Source: Enterobacter sp. | GTDB lineage: Bacteria > Pseudomonadota > Gammaproteobacteria > Enterobacterales > Enterobacteriaceae | Length of the DNA stretch: 64,000 bases | Assembly: GCA_022649305.1 (NCBI GenBank) | Contig: JALCNW010000016.1 | Coordinates: 1-64,000 of the forward strand | Reading direction: 5' to 3' | Part shown: piece by piece, positions 44,549 to 56,668 of the stretch | Numbering within the stretch: the stretch's first letter is position 1 | How the letters are laid out: the number at the start of each line of letters is the position of its first letter | The notes under the pieces: model-generated | The model's input: only the letters and a program-made list of their open reading frames with translations | The model's database searches: none | What the model was told of the DNA's origin: nothing | Made by a program: the position numbers and the translations under genes

Positions 44549-47422
44549 TTACTGATATTCGCTCATCGGCACGCAAGAACAGAATAAATTACGATCGCCG
44601 TAAACATCATCAAGACGTTTCACGGTCGGCCAGTACTTATTCGCTCCGCCTGCCGGGAAGACGGCCACTTCGCGGGTATAACCATGGTTCCATTCCGCTA
44701 CCAGCTCATTCTGGGTATGCGGTGCATTGACCAGCGGGTTATCTTCCAGCGTCCATTCACCCTGTTTCACACGGGTAATTTCACTGCGAATGGCGAGCAT
44801 GGCATCGATAAAGCGGTCCAGCTCAACTTTACTTTCCGACTCGGTCGGCTCAACCATCAGCGTACCCGCCACCGGGAACGACATGGTTGGCGCATGGAAG
44901 CCGTAGTCGATAAGACGTTTCGCAATGTCCAGTTCGCTGATGCCGGTTTCGTCTTTCAGCGGGCGGATATCCAGAATACATTCGTGGGCCACACGACCAT
45001 CACGGCCAGTGTAAAGCACCGGATAGGCATCTTTCAGACGGGTCGCAATGTAGTTCGCATTCAGGATTGCCACCTGGCTCGCCTGCTTCAGCCCTTCAGC
45101 ACCCATCATGCGGATGTACATCCAGCTGATTGGCAGAATAGAGGCACTGCCAAACGGTGCGGCAGATACCGCGCCCTGACGGGTGAGCATGCCTTCAATT
45201 TGCACGACGCTATGGCCTGGCACAAACGGTGCCAGGTGCGCTTTGACACCGATAGGACCCATACCCGGGCCACCGCCACCGTGCGGAATACAGAAGGTTT
45301 TATGCAGGTTGAGATGCGACACATCTGCGCCGATAAAGCCCGGAGAAGTAATGCCGACCTGCGCATTCATGTTCGCGCCATCCAGGTAAACCTGACCACC
45401 GAACTGATGCACAATCTCGCACACTTCACGGATGGTCTCTTCGTACACGCCGTGGGTAGACGGGTACGTGACCATAATGCAGGACAGCTTATCTCCCGCC
45501 TGCTCGGCTTTCGCACGCAGATCGTTCAGGTCGATGTTGCCGTTTTTATCGCAGGCCACGACGACCACTTCCATTCCGGCCATCTGCGCGGATGCTGGGT
45601 TAGTACCGTGTGCTGAGCTTGGGATCAGACAGATATCGCGATGACCGTCGTTGCGGCTCTCGTGATAGTGACGAATCGCCAGCAAGCCCGCATATTCACC
45701 CTGCGCGCCGGAGTTTGGCTGCATGCAGAGCGCGTCGTATCCGGTCAGCTTAACTAACCAGTCTGAGAGCTGACCAATCATCTGGTGGTAGCCTTCCGCC
45801 TGTTCTACCGGACAGAATGGATGCAGTTCAGAAAATTCAGGCCAGGTGATTGGGATCATTTCCGCGGCGGCGTTCAGCTTCATCGTGCAGGATCCCAGTG
45901 GGATCATTGCCTGATTCAGCGCCAGATCTTTGCGTTCCAGAGAGTGCATATAGCGCATCATCTCGGTTTCGCTGTGATAGCGGTTAAACACCGGATGAGA
46001 CAGGATAGCGTCATCACGCAGCATGCTTTCCTGGATGGAGCGGCTATCGTGCGCGACGTCTTTATCCAGGGTTTCTACATCCAGACCGTGCGCATCGCCA
46101 AGCAATACGTTGAACAGATTCTGCACATCTTCGCGAGAAGTGGTTTCATCAAGCGTAATGCCGACGGCATTCAGAATATCGCTGCGCAGGTTGATCTCTG
46201 CGGCTTCTGCACGCGCCAGAACAGCGGCTTTATCCGCCACTTCCACGCACAGCGTGTCGAAGTAATGAGCATGGCGAAGCTTCAGGCCCTTCTGCTGTAA
46301 ACCAGCCGCCAGGATATCCGCAAAACGGTGGATACGCGTCGCGATGCGCTTCAGACCCACAGGGCCATGGAAGACGGCATACAGGCTGGCAATGTTGGCC
46401 AGCAGCACCTGGGAGGTACAGATGTTGGAGTTCGCTTTCTCGCGGCGAATGTGCTGCTCGCGAGTCTGCATCGCCATGCGCAGCGCGGTGTTACCGGCAG
46501 CGTCTTTCGACACGCCGATAATACGGCCAGGCATAGAGCGTTTGAATTCGTCTTTTCCGGCGAAGAAGGCTGCATGCGGACCGCCGTAGCCCATCGGCAC
46601 GCCAAAGCGCTGCGCGGAGCCGAAGACAATGTCTGCACCCTGTTTGCCAGGAGCGCTGAGCAGAACCAGCGCCATAAAATCAGCCGCGACGCTAACGATC
46701 ACTTTGCGGGATTTCAGCTCGGCGATCAGTTGACGGTAGTCGTGTACTTCACCGCTGGTTCCGACCTGCTGCAACAGCACGCCAAACACATCCTGGTGAT
46801 CCAGCACTTTATCAGCGTCATCAACGATGACGTCAAAGCCAAAGGTTTCTGCACGCGTGCGCACCACATCCAGCGTTTGTGGATGTACGTCAGCCGCGAC
46901 AAAGAAGCGGTTGGCGTTTTTCAGCTTGCTCACACGTTTTGCCATCGCCATCGCTTCGGCAGCGGCGGTCGCTTCGTCCAGTAAAGAGGCCGACGCAATG
47001 TCCAGACCGGTGAGATCCAGCGTCACCTGCTGGAAGTTAAGCAGCGCTTCGAGACGCCCCTGAGACACCTCTGGCTGATACGGCGTATACGCGGTATACC
47101 AGCCTGGATTTTCCAGCATGTTACGCAGAATAACCGGCGGCAACTGCACCGGGGTGTAACCCATGCCTATGTAAGACTTAAAGCGCTTGTTGAGGCCGGC
47201 AATCGCCTTCAGCTCTGCCAGCGCGGCAAATTCGGTTGTCGCATCACCCACCTGAGGCGGCGTAGCGAGCTGGATGTCTTTTGGCACGATCTGGCCGATC
47301 AGTGCGTTTAACGAATCCGCGCCAACCGTCTTTAGCATCTCCTGCTGTTGCTGAGCATCCGGCCCAATGTGGCGTTCAATAAAAGCGCCACGGTTTTCAA
47401 GCTGGCTTAAAGTCTGTGTCAT
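44549..47422 (-). CDS. gcvP: Glycine decarboxylase P-protein
   Basis: 957 aa PLP enzyme of the glycine cleavage system, decarboxylating glycine and passing the aminomethyl group to GcvH. The PLP Lys is in [15 protein letters not shown] (C-terminal half), and the glycine-rich [17 protein letters not shown] belongs to the N-terminal half. ATG at 47422 as in E. coli; the frame extends 7 codons further. Last gene of the gcvT-gcvH-gcvP operon. Confidence 0.97.
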   Translation of the reverse strand: MTQTLSQLENRGAFIERHIGPDAQQQQEMLKTVGADSLNALIGQIVPKDIQLATPPQVGDATTEFAALAELKAIAGLNKRFKSYIGMGYTPVQLPPVILRNMLENPGWYTAYTPYQPEVSQGRLEALLNFQQVTLDLTGLDIASASLLDEATAAAEAMAMAKRVSKLKNANRFFVAADVHPQTLDVVRTRAETFGFDVIVDDADKVLDHQDVFGVLLQQVGTSGEVHDYRQLIAELKSRKVIVSVAADFMALVLLSAPGKQGADIVFGSAQRFGVPMGYGGPHAAFFAGKDEFKRSMPGRIIGVSKDAAGNTALRMAMQTREQHIRREKANSNICTSQVLLANIASLYAVFHGPVGLKRIATRIHRFADILAAGLQQKGLKLRHAHYFDTLCVEVADKAAVLARAEAAEINLRSDILNAVGITLDETTSREDVQNLFNVLLGDAHGLDVETLDKDVAHDSRSIQESMLRDDAILSHPVFNRYHSETEMMRYMHSLERKDLALNQAMIPLGSCTMKLNAAAEMIPITWPEFSELHPFCPVEQAEGYHQMIGQLSDWLVKLTGYDALCMQPNSGAQGEYAGLLAIRHYHESRNDGHRDICLIPSSAHGTNPASAQMAGMEVVVVACDKNGNIDLNDLRAKAEQAGDKLSCIMVTYPSTHGVYEETIREVCEIVHQFGGQVYLDGANMNAQVGITSPGFIGADVSHLNLHKTFCIPHGGGGPGMGPIGVKAHLAPFVPGHSVVQIEGMLTRQGAVSAAPFGSASILPISWMYIRMMGAEGLKQASQVAILNANYIATRLKDAYPVLYTGRDGRVAHECILDIRPLKDETGISELDIAKRLIDYGFHAPTMSFPVAGTLMVEPTESESKVELDRFIDAMLAIRSEITRVKQGEWTLEDNPLVNAPHTQNELVAEWNHGYTREVAVFPAGGANKYWPTVKRLDDVYGDRNLFCSCVPMSEYQ

Positions 47423-47489
47423 GAGCGATGGTTCCTGAAACATGCGGTGAATGTGTTTTCTCCCTCTCCCGCCGGGAGAGGGAAAATAC

Positions 47490-47879
47490 TTACTCGTCTT
47501 CTAACAGGGCGGCGTAAGCGGTGGCGTCCAGCAGTGCGGCAACTTCCGCTTCGTCGCTGGCTTTGATTTTAAAGATCCAGCCATCGGTGTACGGGTCGCT
47601 ATTGACCAGCTCTGGGGAGTCGCTCAGCGCATCGTTGACGGCAACAATTTCGCCACTGACCGGTGCATAGATATCAGAGGCCGCTTTGACCGACTCCGCT
47701 ACCGCGCAGTCGTCGCCCGCGTTAACGGTCGTACCTACATCGGGCAGATCCACAAAGACCATATCGCCCAGCAACTCTTGTGCATGCTCGGTGATGCCTA
47801 CGGTGTAGCTGCCGTCGGCTTCTTTGCGCAGCCATTCGTGTTCTTTACTGTATTTCAGTTCTGCTGGCACATTGCTCAT
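47490..47879 (-). CDS. gcvH: Glycine cleavage system H protein
   Basis: 129 aa lipoyl-carrier protein. The lipoylated Lys is in [15 protein letters not shown] (residue ~65). It shuttles the aminomethyl group between GcvP, GcvT and Lpd. It lies between gcvT and gcvP, GGAG ribosome site upstream. Confidence 0.97.
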   Translation of the reverse strand: MSNVPAELKYSKEHEWLRKEADGSYTVGITEHAQELLGDMVFVDLPDVGTTVNAGDDCAVAESVKAASDIYAPVSGEIVAVNDALSDSPELVNSDPYTDGWIFKIKASDEAEVAALLDATAYAALLEDE

Positions 47880-47903
47880 TGGAATTCTCCTGATAAAAAA
47901 TGA

Positions 47904-48998
47904 TTAGGCGACCGGCTTACCGGCGCGAACAAAAATCGGTTTAGTCACTTTGACCGGCATTTCGCGGTTACGAATTTGCACAATGGCGGTTTCGCCAATC
48001 CCGACCGGGACGCGCGCCAGCGCAATGCTGTAACCCAGCGTCGGCGAGAATGTGCCGCTGGTAATGTGGCCTTCATGCTGATTACCAAGTTTATCGGTGA
48101 AACGCACCGGCAGCTCGTTACGCAGCACCCCTTTCTCGGTCATCACCAGGCCAACCAACTGATCGGTACCTTTTTCGCGCTGTATTTCCAGCGCTTCACG
48201 GCCAATGAATTCACGGTCGGCAGGTTCCCATGCAATGGTCCAGCCCATGTTGGCCGCCAGTGGAGAAACGGTTTCGTCCATTTCCTGGCTGTATAAGTTC
48301 ATGCCGGCTTCCAGACGCAGCGTATCGCGCGCGCCCAGGCCTGCCGGCTTAACACCCGCTTCAACCAGCGCGTGCCAGAATTCAGCAGCCTTCTCGTTCG
48401 GCATCGCAATTTCATAACCGGCTTCACCGGTATAGCCCGTGGTGGCTATAAACAAATCACCGGACTGCACGCCAAAGAACGGTTTCATGCCTTCGGTCGC
48501 CTGACGTTGTTCATCCGTAAACAACATTGCGGCTTTTGCCTGGGCGTTCGGCCCCTGAACGGCAATCAGCGACAGGTCGTCACGAACGGTGATGTCAATG
48601 GAGTACGGTTCGGCGTGTTGGGAAATCCAGGAGAGGTCTTTTTCGCGGGTAGCGGAGTTAACAACGAGGCGGAAGAAATCTTCAGTAAAGTAATAAACAA
48701 TCAGATCGTCGATAACGCCACCGGAAGCATTAAGCATTCCAGAATAGAGCGCTTTACCCGGCGTCTTTAGTTTTGCGACGTCGTTAGCCAACAGATAGCG
48801 CAAAAACTCCCGGGTGCGGCTACCGCGCAAATCGACGATAGTCATGTGCGACACATCGAACATACCGGCGTCGGTACGCACCGCGTGATGCTCATCAATC
48901 TGTGAGCCGTAATGCAGTGGCATCATCCAGCCATGGAAATCCACCATGCGCGCGCCGCATAACGTGTGTTGTTCATATAAAGGAGTTTGTTGAGCCAT
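47904..48998 (-). CDS. gcvT: Aminomethyltransferase (T protein)
   Basis: 364 aa. Transfers the methylene group to tetrahydrofolate, releasing ammonia. Family features include [33 protein letters not shown] and the [13 protein letters not shown] motif. First gene of the gcv operon; ~430 bp of regulatory DNA lies upstream. Confidence 0.97.
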   Translation of the reverse strand: MAQQTPLYEQHTLCGARMVDFHGWMMPLHYGSQIDEHHAVRTDAGMFDVSHMTIVDLRGSRTREFLRYLLANDVAKLKTPGKALYSGMLNASGGVIDDLIVYYFTEDFFRLVVNSATREKDLSWISQHAEPYSIDITVRDDLSLIAVQGPNAQAKAAMLFTDEQRQATEGMKPFFGVQSGDLFIATTGYTGEAGYEIAMPNEKAAEFWHALVEAGVKPAGLGARDTLRLEAGMNLYSQEMDETVSPLAANMGWTIAWEPADREFIGREALEIQREKGTDQLVGLVMTEKGVLRNELPVRFTDKLGNQHEGHITSGTFSPTLGYSIALARVPVGIGETAIVQIRNREMPVKVTKPIFVRAGKPVA

Positions 48999-49322
48999 CT
49001 TGTCCTCGTTGAATAAGCAGGGCTATCTTGCGTTTCGCAATGAAAAAATCATCACGAAACCCGGCATCGACATCACGCCTGGACGCCGACGCAAACGTTC
49101 TCTTTTACCTGAAGTTACCACCGAAACCGGCGATTAACCATAAGGTAAAATGGGTCATCACATTAGCTTATGACCAAAAAACGCTAAAAAGCCCACAGAA
49201 CTATTCACTAGGAAAATGCGATTAACTCCGCATAAAGTTAACGATAACTTCACGTTATTTAGTGCAGGGTGATATTTACTGCGGAAAAACATGCAGAATT
49301 TCCGTGATGTGAAAAACGCTAG

Positions 49323-49337
49323 ATTAGATAATCTAAT
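49323..49337. promoter_or_regulatory. Putative GcvA-binding palindrome upstream of gcvT
   Basis: ATTAGATAATCTAAT is a perfect palindrome containing CTAAT cores of the GcvA type; another ATTAGATTAT lies at 49356-49365. They are ~330-360 bp before the gcvT ATG, matching the distal GcvA sites described for E. coli. The rest of 48999-49425 is promoter DNA; a small open frame at 49028 looks spurious. Confidence 0.5.
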
Positions 49338-49425
49338 GCGAAAATTGCCGTGAAATTAGATTATTTCAAACGAGAGTGCTTTCCCGGCACAAAGGCCGGG
49401 AGAAGAAAGTGTGATGGGGATCGAA

Positions 49426-50628
49426 TTAACGCAGCCAGTCGGGGAGATCGTTAAGACCCATTGCCTGACGAAGAAGTTGCGGCTTAACACCCGGTAGGGT
49501 ATCTGCCAGTTTCAAACCCATATCTCGAAGCAGCTTTTTGGCAGGATGGTTCCCGGCAAAGAGCTCGCGGAAACCCTGCATACCGGCCAGCATCATTGCC
49601 GCACTGTGCTTGCGGCTACGTTCGTAACGACGCAGATACAGATGCTGACCAATATCTTTACCTTCGCGATGCAGACGGCGAAGTTCTTCGATCAGTTCAG
49701 CCGCATCCATAAAGCCCAGGTTCACGCCCTGTCCAGCCAAAGGATGGATGGTGTGTGCCGCATCCCCAATCAACGCCAGTCGGTGCGCGGCGAACTGACG
49801 CGCGTAACGACCAGTTAGCGGAAATACCTGACGCTCGCTTTCAAGCTCGCACAGGCCAAGACGATTATCAAACGCCATACACAGCGCCTGATTGAACACT
49901 TCTGACGTGGCTTCCTGCATCTGCTGAGCTTTATCTGGCACCAGGGACCAGACGATAGAGCACAGGTGCGGATCGCTCAGCGGCAGAAACGCCAGGATAC
50001 CGTCATTATGGAAAATCTGACGCGCCACGCCGCCATGCGCTTCAGCGGTACGAATGGTCGCGACCAGCGCATGATGCTGGTAATCCCAGAATGTCAGCGG
50101 GATATCGGCCTTGTTGCGTAGCCAGGAGTTCGCCCCATCAGCGCCAACGACCAGACGCGCGGTCAGCATGTCGCCGCTTTGCAGGGTGATAAAAGCTTCG
50201 TTTTCGCCCCACGCGACCTGCTGCACTTGCGCAGGTGCAATCAGCGTAACGTCGCCAGACTGCTGCGCTTTACGCCACAAGGCATGGTGAATGACGGCAT
50301 TTTCAACGATATGGCCCAGATGGCTATAGCCCATGCTCTCGTCATCAAAAGCGATATGCCCAAAGCTGTCTTTGTCCCACACTTCCATCCCGTGATAGCA
50401 ACTGGCACGAAACGCTGTGATATCAGACCACACGCCGAGTCGCGTCAGCAGCTTTTCACTGGCTGCGTTGATGGCCGACACGCGAAGTTCAGGCGGTGCG
50501 TCATGCGCGACAGGCTGCGGCGGAGAGTGCTCAAGAACAGCAACGCGCAGGCCGCTGCCTTGCAAACCACAGGCCAGCGCCAGGCCAACCATTCCGCCAC
50601 CCACAATGGCAACATCAACATTCTGCAC
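49426..50628 (-). CDS. ubiI: 2-octaprenylphenol C5-hydroxylase UbiI (VisC)
   Basis: 400 aa FAD monooxygenase of ubiquinone biosynthesis. N-terminal VAIVGGGMVGLALACGL binds FAD; GADGANSWLR and IGDAAHTIHPLAGQGVNLG are the two further family motifs. I choose GTG at 50628: AAGGAG lies 8 bp upstream, and MQNVDVAIVGGG aligns with the E. coli start. A GTG three codons earlier sits on the ribosome site. Downstream of ubiH by 12 bp. Confidence 0.95.
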   Translation of the reverse strand: MQNVDVAIVGGGMVGLALACGLQGSGLRVAVLEHSPPQPVAHDAPPELRVSAINAASEKLLTRLGVWSDITAFRASCYHGMEVWDKDSFGHIAFDDESMGYSHLGHIVENAVIHHALWRKAQQSGDVTLIAPAQVQQVAWGENEAFITLQSGDMLTARLVVGADGANSWLRNKADIPLTFWDYQHHALVATIRTAEAHGGVARQIFHNDGILAFLPLSDPHLCSIVWSLVPDKAQQMQEATSEVFNQALCMAFDNRLGLCELESERQVFPLTGRYARQFAAHRLALIGDAAHTIHPLAGQGVNLGFMDAAELIEELRRLHREGKDIGQHLYLRRYERSRKHSAAMMLAGMQGFRELFAGNHPAKKLLRDMGLKLADTLPGVKPQLLRQAMGLNDLPDWLR

Positions 50629-50640
50629 TGAGTTCACTCC

Positions 50641-51819
50641 TTAACGCGCGACCCAACCAAGGGTCCGCTGCGCCAGCACGTCACGTGCCGGGGTAAATAA
50701 TTCCATCGCCATCAGCCCCGCGTTGCGCCCGGCCACCAACGGTGCCCAGCGATTCGCGAAAAGATGCACCAGACCGTCGGTCACGCCGATTGTCGCCTCT
50801 TTATCGGTCTGACGACGTTTTTGATACTGGCACAGGATCGGATACGCGCCGCAATCTTTTTGCTCCTGCCATGCCAGTGCCAGCGTCTCAGCCAGGCTCA
50901 TGACATCGCGCAAACCCAGGTTAAAACCCTGGCCCGCAATAGGGTGCAGCGTTTGTGCGGCGTTACCGACCAGCGCCAGGCGATGGGAAATAGATTGTGA
51001 TGCAGTGGTCAACGCCAGCGGATAGGCAGAACGTTTACCCGCATGAGTAACACGACCCAGCCGCCAGCCAAAAGCTTTTTGCAGTTCATCGCAAAAACGC
51101 GAATCCGACCACGCCATCACCTCGTCGATGTTTTCCTGAGCGTGGCTCCAGACTAACGAGCTACGGCCTTTCGACATCGGCAGCATCGCCAGCGGGCCAT
51201 GTTCAGTAAAGCGCTCGAACGCACGACCATCAGGATTAACCGAGGTTGAGACGTTGGCGATCACCGCCGCCTGGTCATAAGGCTGCTGTCGCCATTCGAT
51301 ACCGCACTGGGTCGCCAGCGCGGAACGAGAACCGTCCGCTGCGACCAACAGTTGCCCTTCCAGAAGACGACCGTCGTCGAGCGTAACGCTGACGCCGTCG
51401 TCACGACGCGTAAAGCTGGCGACGCGCGCTGGGCAGTGCAGCGTGACGCCAGGTGCATCCTGCAACAAACGGAACAAGCGTAATCCGACGTCGTGCAGTT
51501 CAACCACCTGGCCGAGCGCATCGATGCGGTAATCTTGCGCGTCCAGCGTTACAAAACCTGCATGGCCGCGATCGCTTACGTGTACGGTACTAATGGCCGT
51601 CGCGCATTCGGCAATCGACTGCCAGATCCCGACGCGTGCAAGCTGCTGACAGGTGCCTTGCGCCAGCGCAATAGCGCGAGCATCAAAACCCGGATGATCC
51701 GCGCCCTGCGGTGAAACGGCTTCGATCAAATGAACCGGCAGCGTTCCGTGCGTGAGCTGCGAGATTGCCAGCGCCAGCGTCGCGCCGGTCATGCCACCGC
51801 CAACGATGATGATACTCAT
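50641..51819 (-). CDS. ubiH: 2-octaprenyl-6-methoxyphenol hydroxylase UbiH
   Basis: 392 aa FAD monooxygenase, paralogue of UbiI. IIVGGGMTGATLALAISQ, AADGSRSALA and LVGNAAQTLHPIAGQGFNLG are the flavin motifs. Its ATG overlaps the pepP stop by 4 bp, and ubiI follows, so pepP-ubiH-ubiI is one unit. Confidence 0.96.
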   Translation of the reverse strand: MSIIIVGGGMTGATLALAISQLTHGTLPVHLIEAVSPQGADHPGFDARAIALAQGTCQQLARVGIWQSIAECATAISTVHVSDRGHAGFVTLDAQDYRIDALGQVVELHDVGLRLFRLLQDAPGVTLHCPARVASFTRRDDGVSVTLDDGRLLEGQLLVAADGSRSALATQCGIEWRQQPYDQAAVIANVSTSVNPDGRAFERFTEHGPLAMLPMSKGRSSLVWSHAQENIDEVMAWSDSRFCDELQKAFGWRLGRVTHAGKRSAYPLALTTASQSISHRLALVGNAAQTLHPIAGQGFNLGLRDVMSLAETLALAWQEQKDCGAYPILCQYQKRRQTDKEATIGVTDGLVHLFANRWAPLVAGRNAGLMAMELFTPARDVLAQRTLGWVAR

Positions 51820-53129
51820 GCGCGAGCCGCAGCCATTAACGCTTCGATGTCGTCCGCCTTTTTCACCACGGTTGCGGTCAGGTTTTCGTTACCGTTTTCG
51901 GTAATCACGATATCGTCTTCGATACGGATACCGATGCCGCGATATTGAGCAGGCACATCCGCATCCGGCGCAATATAGAGACCCGGTTCGACGGTGATGA
52001 CCATACCCGGCTCAAGCGTTCGCGAACGATCGACGCCATAGCCACCGACATCATGTACGTCCAGACCCAGCCAGTGGCTGAGGCCATGCATAAAGAATGC
52101 TCGGTGGGCGTTATCGGCAATCAACTCGTCAATTTCACCTTTCAGAATGCCCAGTTCCACAAGCCCGGTCACCATGATGCGCACCACCACGCTCGTCACT
52201 TCCTGAATCGATGTTCCCGGACGGAAAAGCGACAACGCCGTTTCCAGCGAGTCCAGAACGATGTCGTAAATGGCGCGCTGTGCAGGGGTAAACCTGCCGT
52301 TAACCGGGAACGTACGGGTGATATCACCGGCGTATCCTCGATATTCACAACCTGCGTCGATTAACACCAGATCGCCATTACGCAGCTCGCTTTCATTTTC
52401 GGTGTAGTGAAGGATGCAGCCGTTTTCACCGCCGCCCACAATGGTGTTGTAGGAAGGGAAGCGCGCGCCATGGCGGCTGAATTCGTGCAGTATTTCGCCT
52501 TCGAGCTGATACTCGAACAGTCCTGGACGGCATTTTTCCATCGCTCGGGTATGCGCCAGCGCGCTGATTTCACCCGCACGGCGCAAGACGGCAATCTCTT
52601 CTGGCGATTTAAACAGACGCATTTCATGAACGACAGGACGCCAGTCGGTGAGCGATGCAGGAGCCGTTAAATTCTGCCGTGAACCTTTGCGAAGCTTATC
52701 CAGCGCCGCAAAAACAATGTCATCGGCATAGGTATATTCGCCCTGAGCGTGGTAGACCACGTCCAGACCGTTGAGTAACTGATACAACTGCTCGTTGATT
52801 TCGCTAAACGCCAACGCGCGTTCTACGCCGAGCTTTTCGGGCGCGGCCTCTTGTCCCAGTCGGCGACCAAACCAGATTTCAGCAGTGAGATCGCGAACGC
52901 GGTTAAACAGAACGCTATGGTTGTGGGTGTCATCGCTTTTAATCAGCACCAGTAATGCTTCTGGTTCATTGAACCCGGTGAAGTACCAGAAATCGCTGCT
53001 TTGTCGATAAGGATACTCGCTGTCATTGCTGCGAATGGCTTCCGGGGCTGCAAAAATCAGCGCAGCGCTTCCAGGCTGCATTTTTGCCAACAGCGCCTGG
53101 CGACGGCGAAGATACTCTTGCTGAGTCAT
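51816..53129 (-). CDS. pepP: Xaa-Pro aminopeptidase P
   Basis: 437 aa dinuclear metallopeptidase (M24B). Ligands: Asp in LIDAGCEYRGYAGDITR (two), His in HGLSHWLGLDVHDVG, Glu in TVEPGLY and GIRIEDD. It removes N-terminal residues preceding Pro. The ATG at 53129 has an AGGAGGG ribosome site; the frame extends 40 codons upstream without support. Between ygfB and ubiH, as in E. coli. Confidence 0.95.
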   Translation of the reverse strand: MTQQEYLRRRQALLAKMQPGSAALIFAAPEAIRSNDSEYPYRQSSDFWYFTGFNEPEALLVLIKSDDTHNHSVLFNRVRDLTAEIWFGRRLGQEAAPEKLGVERALAFSEINEQLYQLLNGLDVVYHAQGEYTYADDIVFAALDKLRKGSRQNLTAPASLTDWRPVVHEMRLFKSPEEIAVLRRAGEISALAHTRAMEKCRPGLFEYQLEGEILHEFSRHGARFPSYNTIVGGGENGCILHYTENESELRNGDLVLIDAGCEYRGYAGDITRTFPVNGRFTPAQRAIYDIVLDSLETALSLFRPGTSIQEVTSVVVRIMVTGLVELGILKGEIDELIADNAHRAFFMHGLSHWLGLDVHDVGGYGVDRSRTLEPGMVITVEPGLYIAPDADVPAQYRGIGIRIEDDIVITENGNENLTATVVKKADDIEALMAAARA

Positions 53130-53154
53130 GACACCCTCCTGTGCGTTCTTTTTC

Positions 53155-54229
<1,075 letters not shown>

Positions 54230-54270
54230 CACTTTGCAGTTGTCTATGGTAGAGTGACTGTGAAGAAAAA

Positions 54271-54454
54271 ATTTCTCTGAGATGTTCGCAAGCGGGCCAG
54301 TCCCCTGAGCCGATATTTCATACCACAAGAATGTGGCGCTCCATGGTCGGTGAGCATGCTCGGTTCGTCCGAGAAGCCTTAAGACTATGACGACATATTC
54401 ACCTTGAACCAAGGGTTCAAGGGTTACAGCCTGCGGCGGCATCTCGGAGATTCC
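54271..54454 (+). ncRNA. ssrS: 6S RNA
   Basis: 184 nt matching E. coli 6S RNA in sequence and structure. The terminal stem joins ATTTCTCTGAGATG at the start with CATCTCGGAGAT at the end, around the large central bubble that mimics an open promoter; it binds sigma70-RNA polymerase in stationary phase. It lies between zapA and ygfA, and is co-transcribed with the latter in E. coli. Confidence 0.97.
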
Positions 54455-54481
54455 CACTTTTCTTACTACCGATTTTCCTTC

Positions 54482-55081
54482 ATGACACAACTTCCCGAAG
54501 TCCCTTCTTCCCGACAAGAAATCCGTCAGTTAATTCGCAAACGACGTCGTGCGTTATCCGCTGAACAACAAACCCAATTCGCTCTACAAGCTTCTGCGCG
54601 CATGATGGCCTATCCGCCTGTTGTGATGGCAAACACGGTCGCCCTTTTTCTGTCTTTCGACGGGGAACTGGATACGCAGCCGTTAATCGACCAGCTGTGG
54701 CGCGCCGGTAAAAAGGTTTATCTGCCCGTATTGCACCCGTTCAGCCCGGGTAATCTACTCTTCCTGCATTATCATCCTCACAGCGAGGTGGTGGTCAATC
54801 GTCTGAAAATCACCGAACCTAAACTGGACGTGCGCGACGTGCTGCCGCTAAGCGGACTGGACGTACTTATTACGCCGCTGGTGGCGTTTGATGAGTCTGG
54901 GCAGCGTTTAGGTATGGGCGGTGGGTTTTACGATCGCATGCTGCAAAACTGGCAACAGTACGGCCTGCATCCAGTGGGATATGCGCATGATTGCCAGGGT
55001 GTCGATGTTTTGCCGGTCGAGAAATGGGATATCCCATTGCCCGCGGTGGTGACGCCGTCAAAGGTGTGGGAGTGGCGGTAA
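54482..55081 (+). CDS. ygfA: 5-formyltetrahydrofolate cyclo-ligase family protein YgfA
   Basis: 199 aa. Converts 5-formyl-THF to 5,10-methenyl-THF. Motifs: KRRRALSAEQQ near the start, FLSFDGELDTQPLI, and GMGGGFYDRML (nucleotide site). Starting at ATG 54482, 27 bp after 6S RNA; E. coli annotations often begin ~17 residues later at the Ile-Arg-Lys segment, so the start is not certain. Confidence 0.92.
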   Translation: MTQLPEVPSSRQEIRQLIRKRRRALSAEQQTQFALQASARMMAYPPVVMANTVALFLSFDGELDTQPLIDQLWRAGKKVYLPVLHPFSPGNLLFLHYHPHSEVVVNRLKITEPKLDVRDVLPLSGLDVLITPLVAFDESGQRLGMGGGFYDRMLQNWQQYGLHPVGYAHDCQGVDVLPVEKWDIPLPAVVTPSKVWEWR

Positions 55082-55085
55082 AACA

Positions 55086-55113
55086 AAACGGTAACGCCAG
55101 TTACCGTTTTTAA
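55086..55113. terminator. Terminator between ygfA and serA
   Basis: AAACGGTAAC-GCCA-GTTACCGTTTTT, a perfect stem with A-run and T-run on the two sides, between convergent genes. Confidence 0.88.
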
Positions 55114-55171
55114 TGTTTGCGCCCTCTCCCGTGTGAAAGTGATGGGGTGAGGGCATTAAACAGCACTAGCC

Positions 55172-56404
55172 TTAGTAAAGCAGACGCGCGCGAATCGTTC
55201 CTGGAATCGCCTTCATGCTCAATAGTGCTTTCTCAGCGACATCTTCATCCGCTTCAATATCAATCACCACGTAGCCCATCTGGGCGTTAGTTTGCAGATA
55301 CTGTGCGGCGATGTTCACGCCCTGCTCTGCAAAGATCTGGTTGATCGCCGTCAGCACGCCGGGACGATTTTCGTGGATGTGCAGAAGACGACGGCCACCG
55401 TGGAGCGGCAGAGACACTTCCGGGAAGTTCACCGCAGAAAGCGTTGAACCGTTATCGGAATACTTGCTCAGCTTACCCGCGACTTCCAGACCGATGTTCT
55501 CCTGAGCTTCCTGAGTTGATCCACCGATATGCGGGGTCAGGATCACGTTGTCGAACTCCAGCAGCGGAGAGGTAAACGGATCGGTGTTGGTAGCCGGCTC
55601 GGTCGGGAAGACATCGATTGCGGCGCCTGCCAGATGCTTGCTTCTCAATGCGCCACACAACGCTGGGATATCCACAACTGTACCACGCGCGGCGTTGATC
55701 AGCAGTGAACCCGGCTTCATGAGCGCCAGCTCTTGCTCGCCCATCATATTTTTGGTGGAGGCATTTTCCGGTACATGCAGACTCACGACGTCGCTCATGT
55801 TAAGCAGATCGGAAAGATGTTGAACCTGGGTAGCGTTACCGAGCGGCAGCTTGTTTTCGATGTCGTAGAAAAAGACATTCATGCCCAGAGATTCCGCCAG
55901 AATACCAAGCTGTGTCCCGATATGACCGTAACCGATAATCCCTAGCTTTTTGCCACGCGCCTCGAAAGAGCCTGACGCCAGCTTGTTCCAGATCCCACGG
56001 TGTGCCTTTGCGTTCGCTTCTGGAATACCACGCAGAAGCAGCAGCAGTTCGCCAATGACTAACTCAGCAACGGAACGCGTGTTGGAGAACGGTGCGTTAA
56101 AGACCGGAACGCCACGTTTCGCCGCCGCAGCCAAATCCACCTGATTCGTACCGATACAGAAGCAACCGATAGCGACCAGTTTTTCAGCGCAGGCAATAAC
56201 CTCTTCAGTCAGATGAGTTCGGGATCGCAGACCAATGAAATGGGCATCACGGATGGACTCTTTTAGCTGTTCAGTATCCAGCGCACCCTTGTGAAATTCG
56301 ATATTGGTGTAACCCGCAGCGCGAAGATTATCGAGCGCTTTCTGATGCACGCCTTCGACTAGCAGAAACTTAATCTTGTCTTTTTCCAGTGATACCTTTG
56401 CCAT
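55172..56404 (-). CDS. serA: D-3-phosphoglycerate dehydrogenase
   Basis: 410 aa, first enzyme of serine biosynthesis. The nucleotide fold has LGIIGYGHIGTQLG; the catalytic Arg, Glu and His are in NAARGTVVD, DVFPTEP and TPHIGGSTQEAQ. A C-terminal ACT domain (residues ~335-410, LLHIHENRPGVL) binds serine for feedback inhibition. Separate from rpiA by 264 bp of promoter DNA. Confidence 0.97.
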   Translation of the reverse strand: MAKVSLEKDKIKFLLVEGVHQKALDNLRAAGYTNIEFHKGALDTEQLKESIRDAHFIGLRSRTHLTEEVIACAEKLVAIGCFCIGTNQVDLAAAAKRGVPVFNAPFSNTRSVAELVIGELLLLLRGIPEANAKAHRGIWNKLASGSFEARGKKLGIIGYGHIGTQLGILAESLGMNVFFYDIENKLPLGNATQVQHLSDLLNMSDVVSLHVPENASTKNMMGEQELALMKPGSLLINAARGTVVDIPALCGALRSKHLAGAAIDVFPTEPATNTDPFTSPLLEFDNVILTPHIGGSTQEAQENIGLEVAGKLSKYSDNGSTLSAVNFPEVSLPLHGGRRLLHIHENRPGVLTAINQIFAEQGVNIAAQYLQTNAQMGYVVIDIEADEDVAEKALLSMKAIPGTIRARLLY

Positions 56405-56668
56405 TTACCCGACCCTGTTTTGTCTGAACTGATGTTGTGCTGGATTTGAATCCGCTCTAGCCAACATATCAAAAAAAACTATTGCAGCAATATGAACGTT
56501 TGCGTCGGCACTCTGAAGAAATGTCATCCAGGGCAAAATGACAGAGTTAAATGCTAAGGAAATTTATGAATGCGACAGGATCGTCAGGACAGGATAAAAA
56601 ACGTGACACAAGTCACCGAATTTGGCTTTTGAAAAATATTTAGTGGGGGGAGCGATCCCCCCGTCAGA

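Noticed and set aside
49028..49225. 65-codon frame upstream of gcvT
   Set aside because: No ribosome site; lies in the gcv regulatory region and its peptide has no domain.
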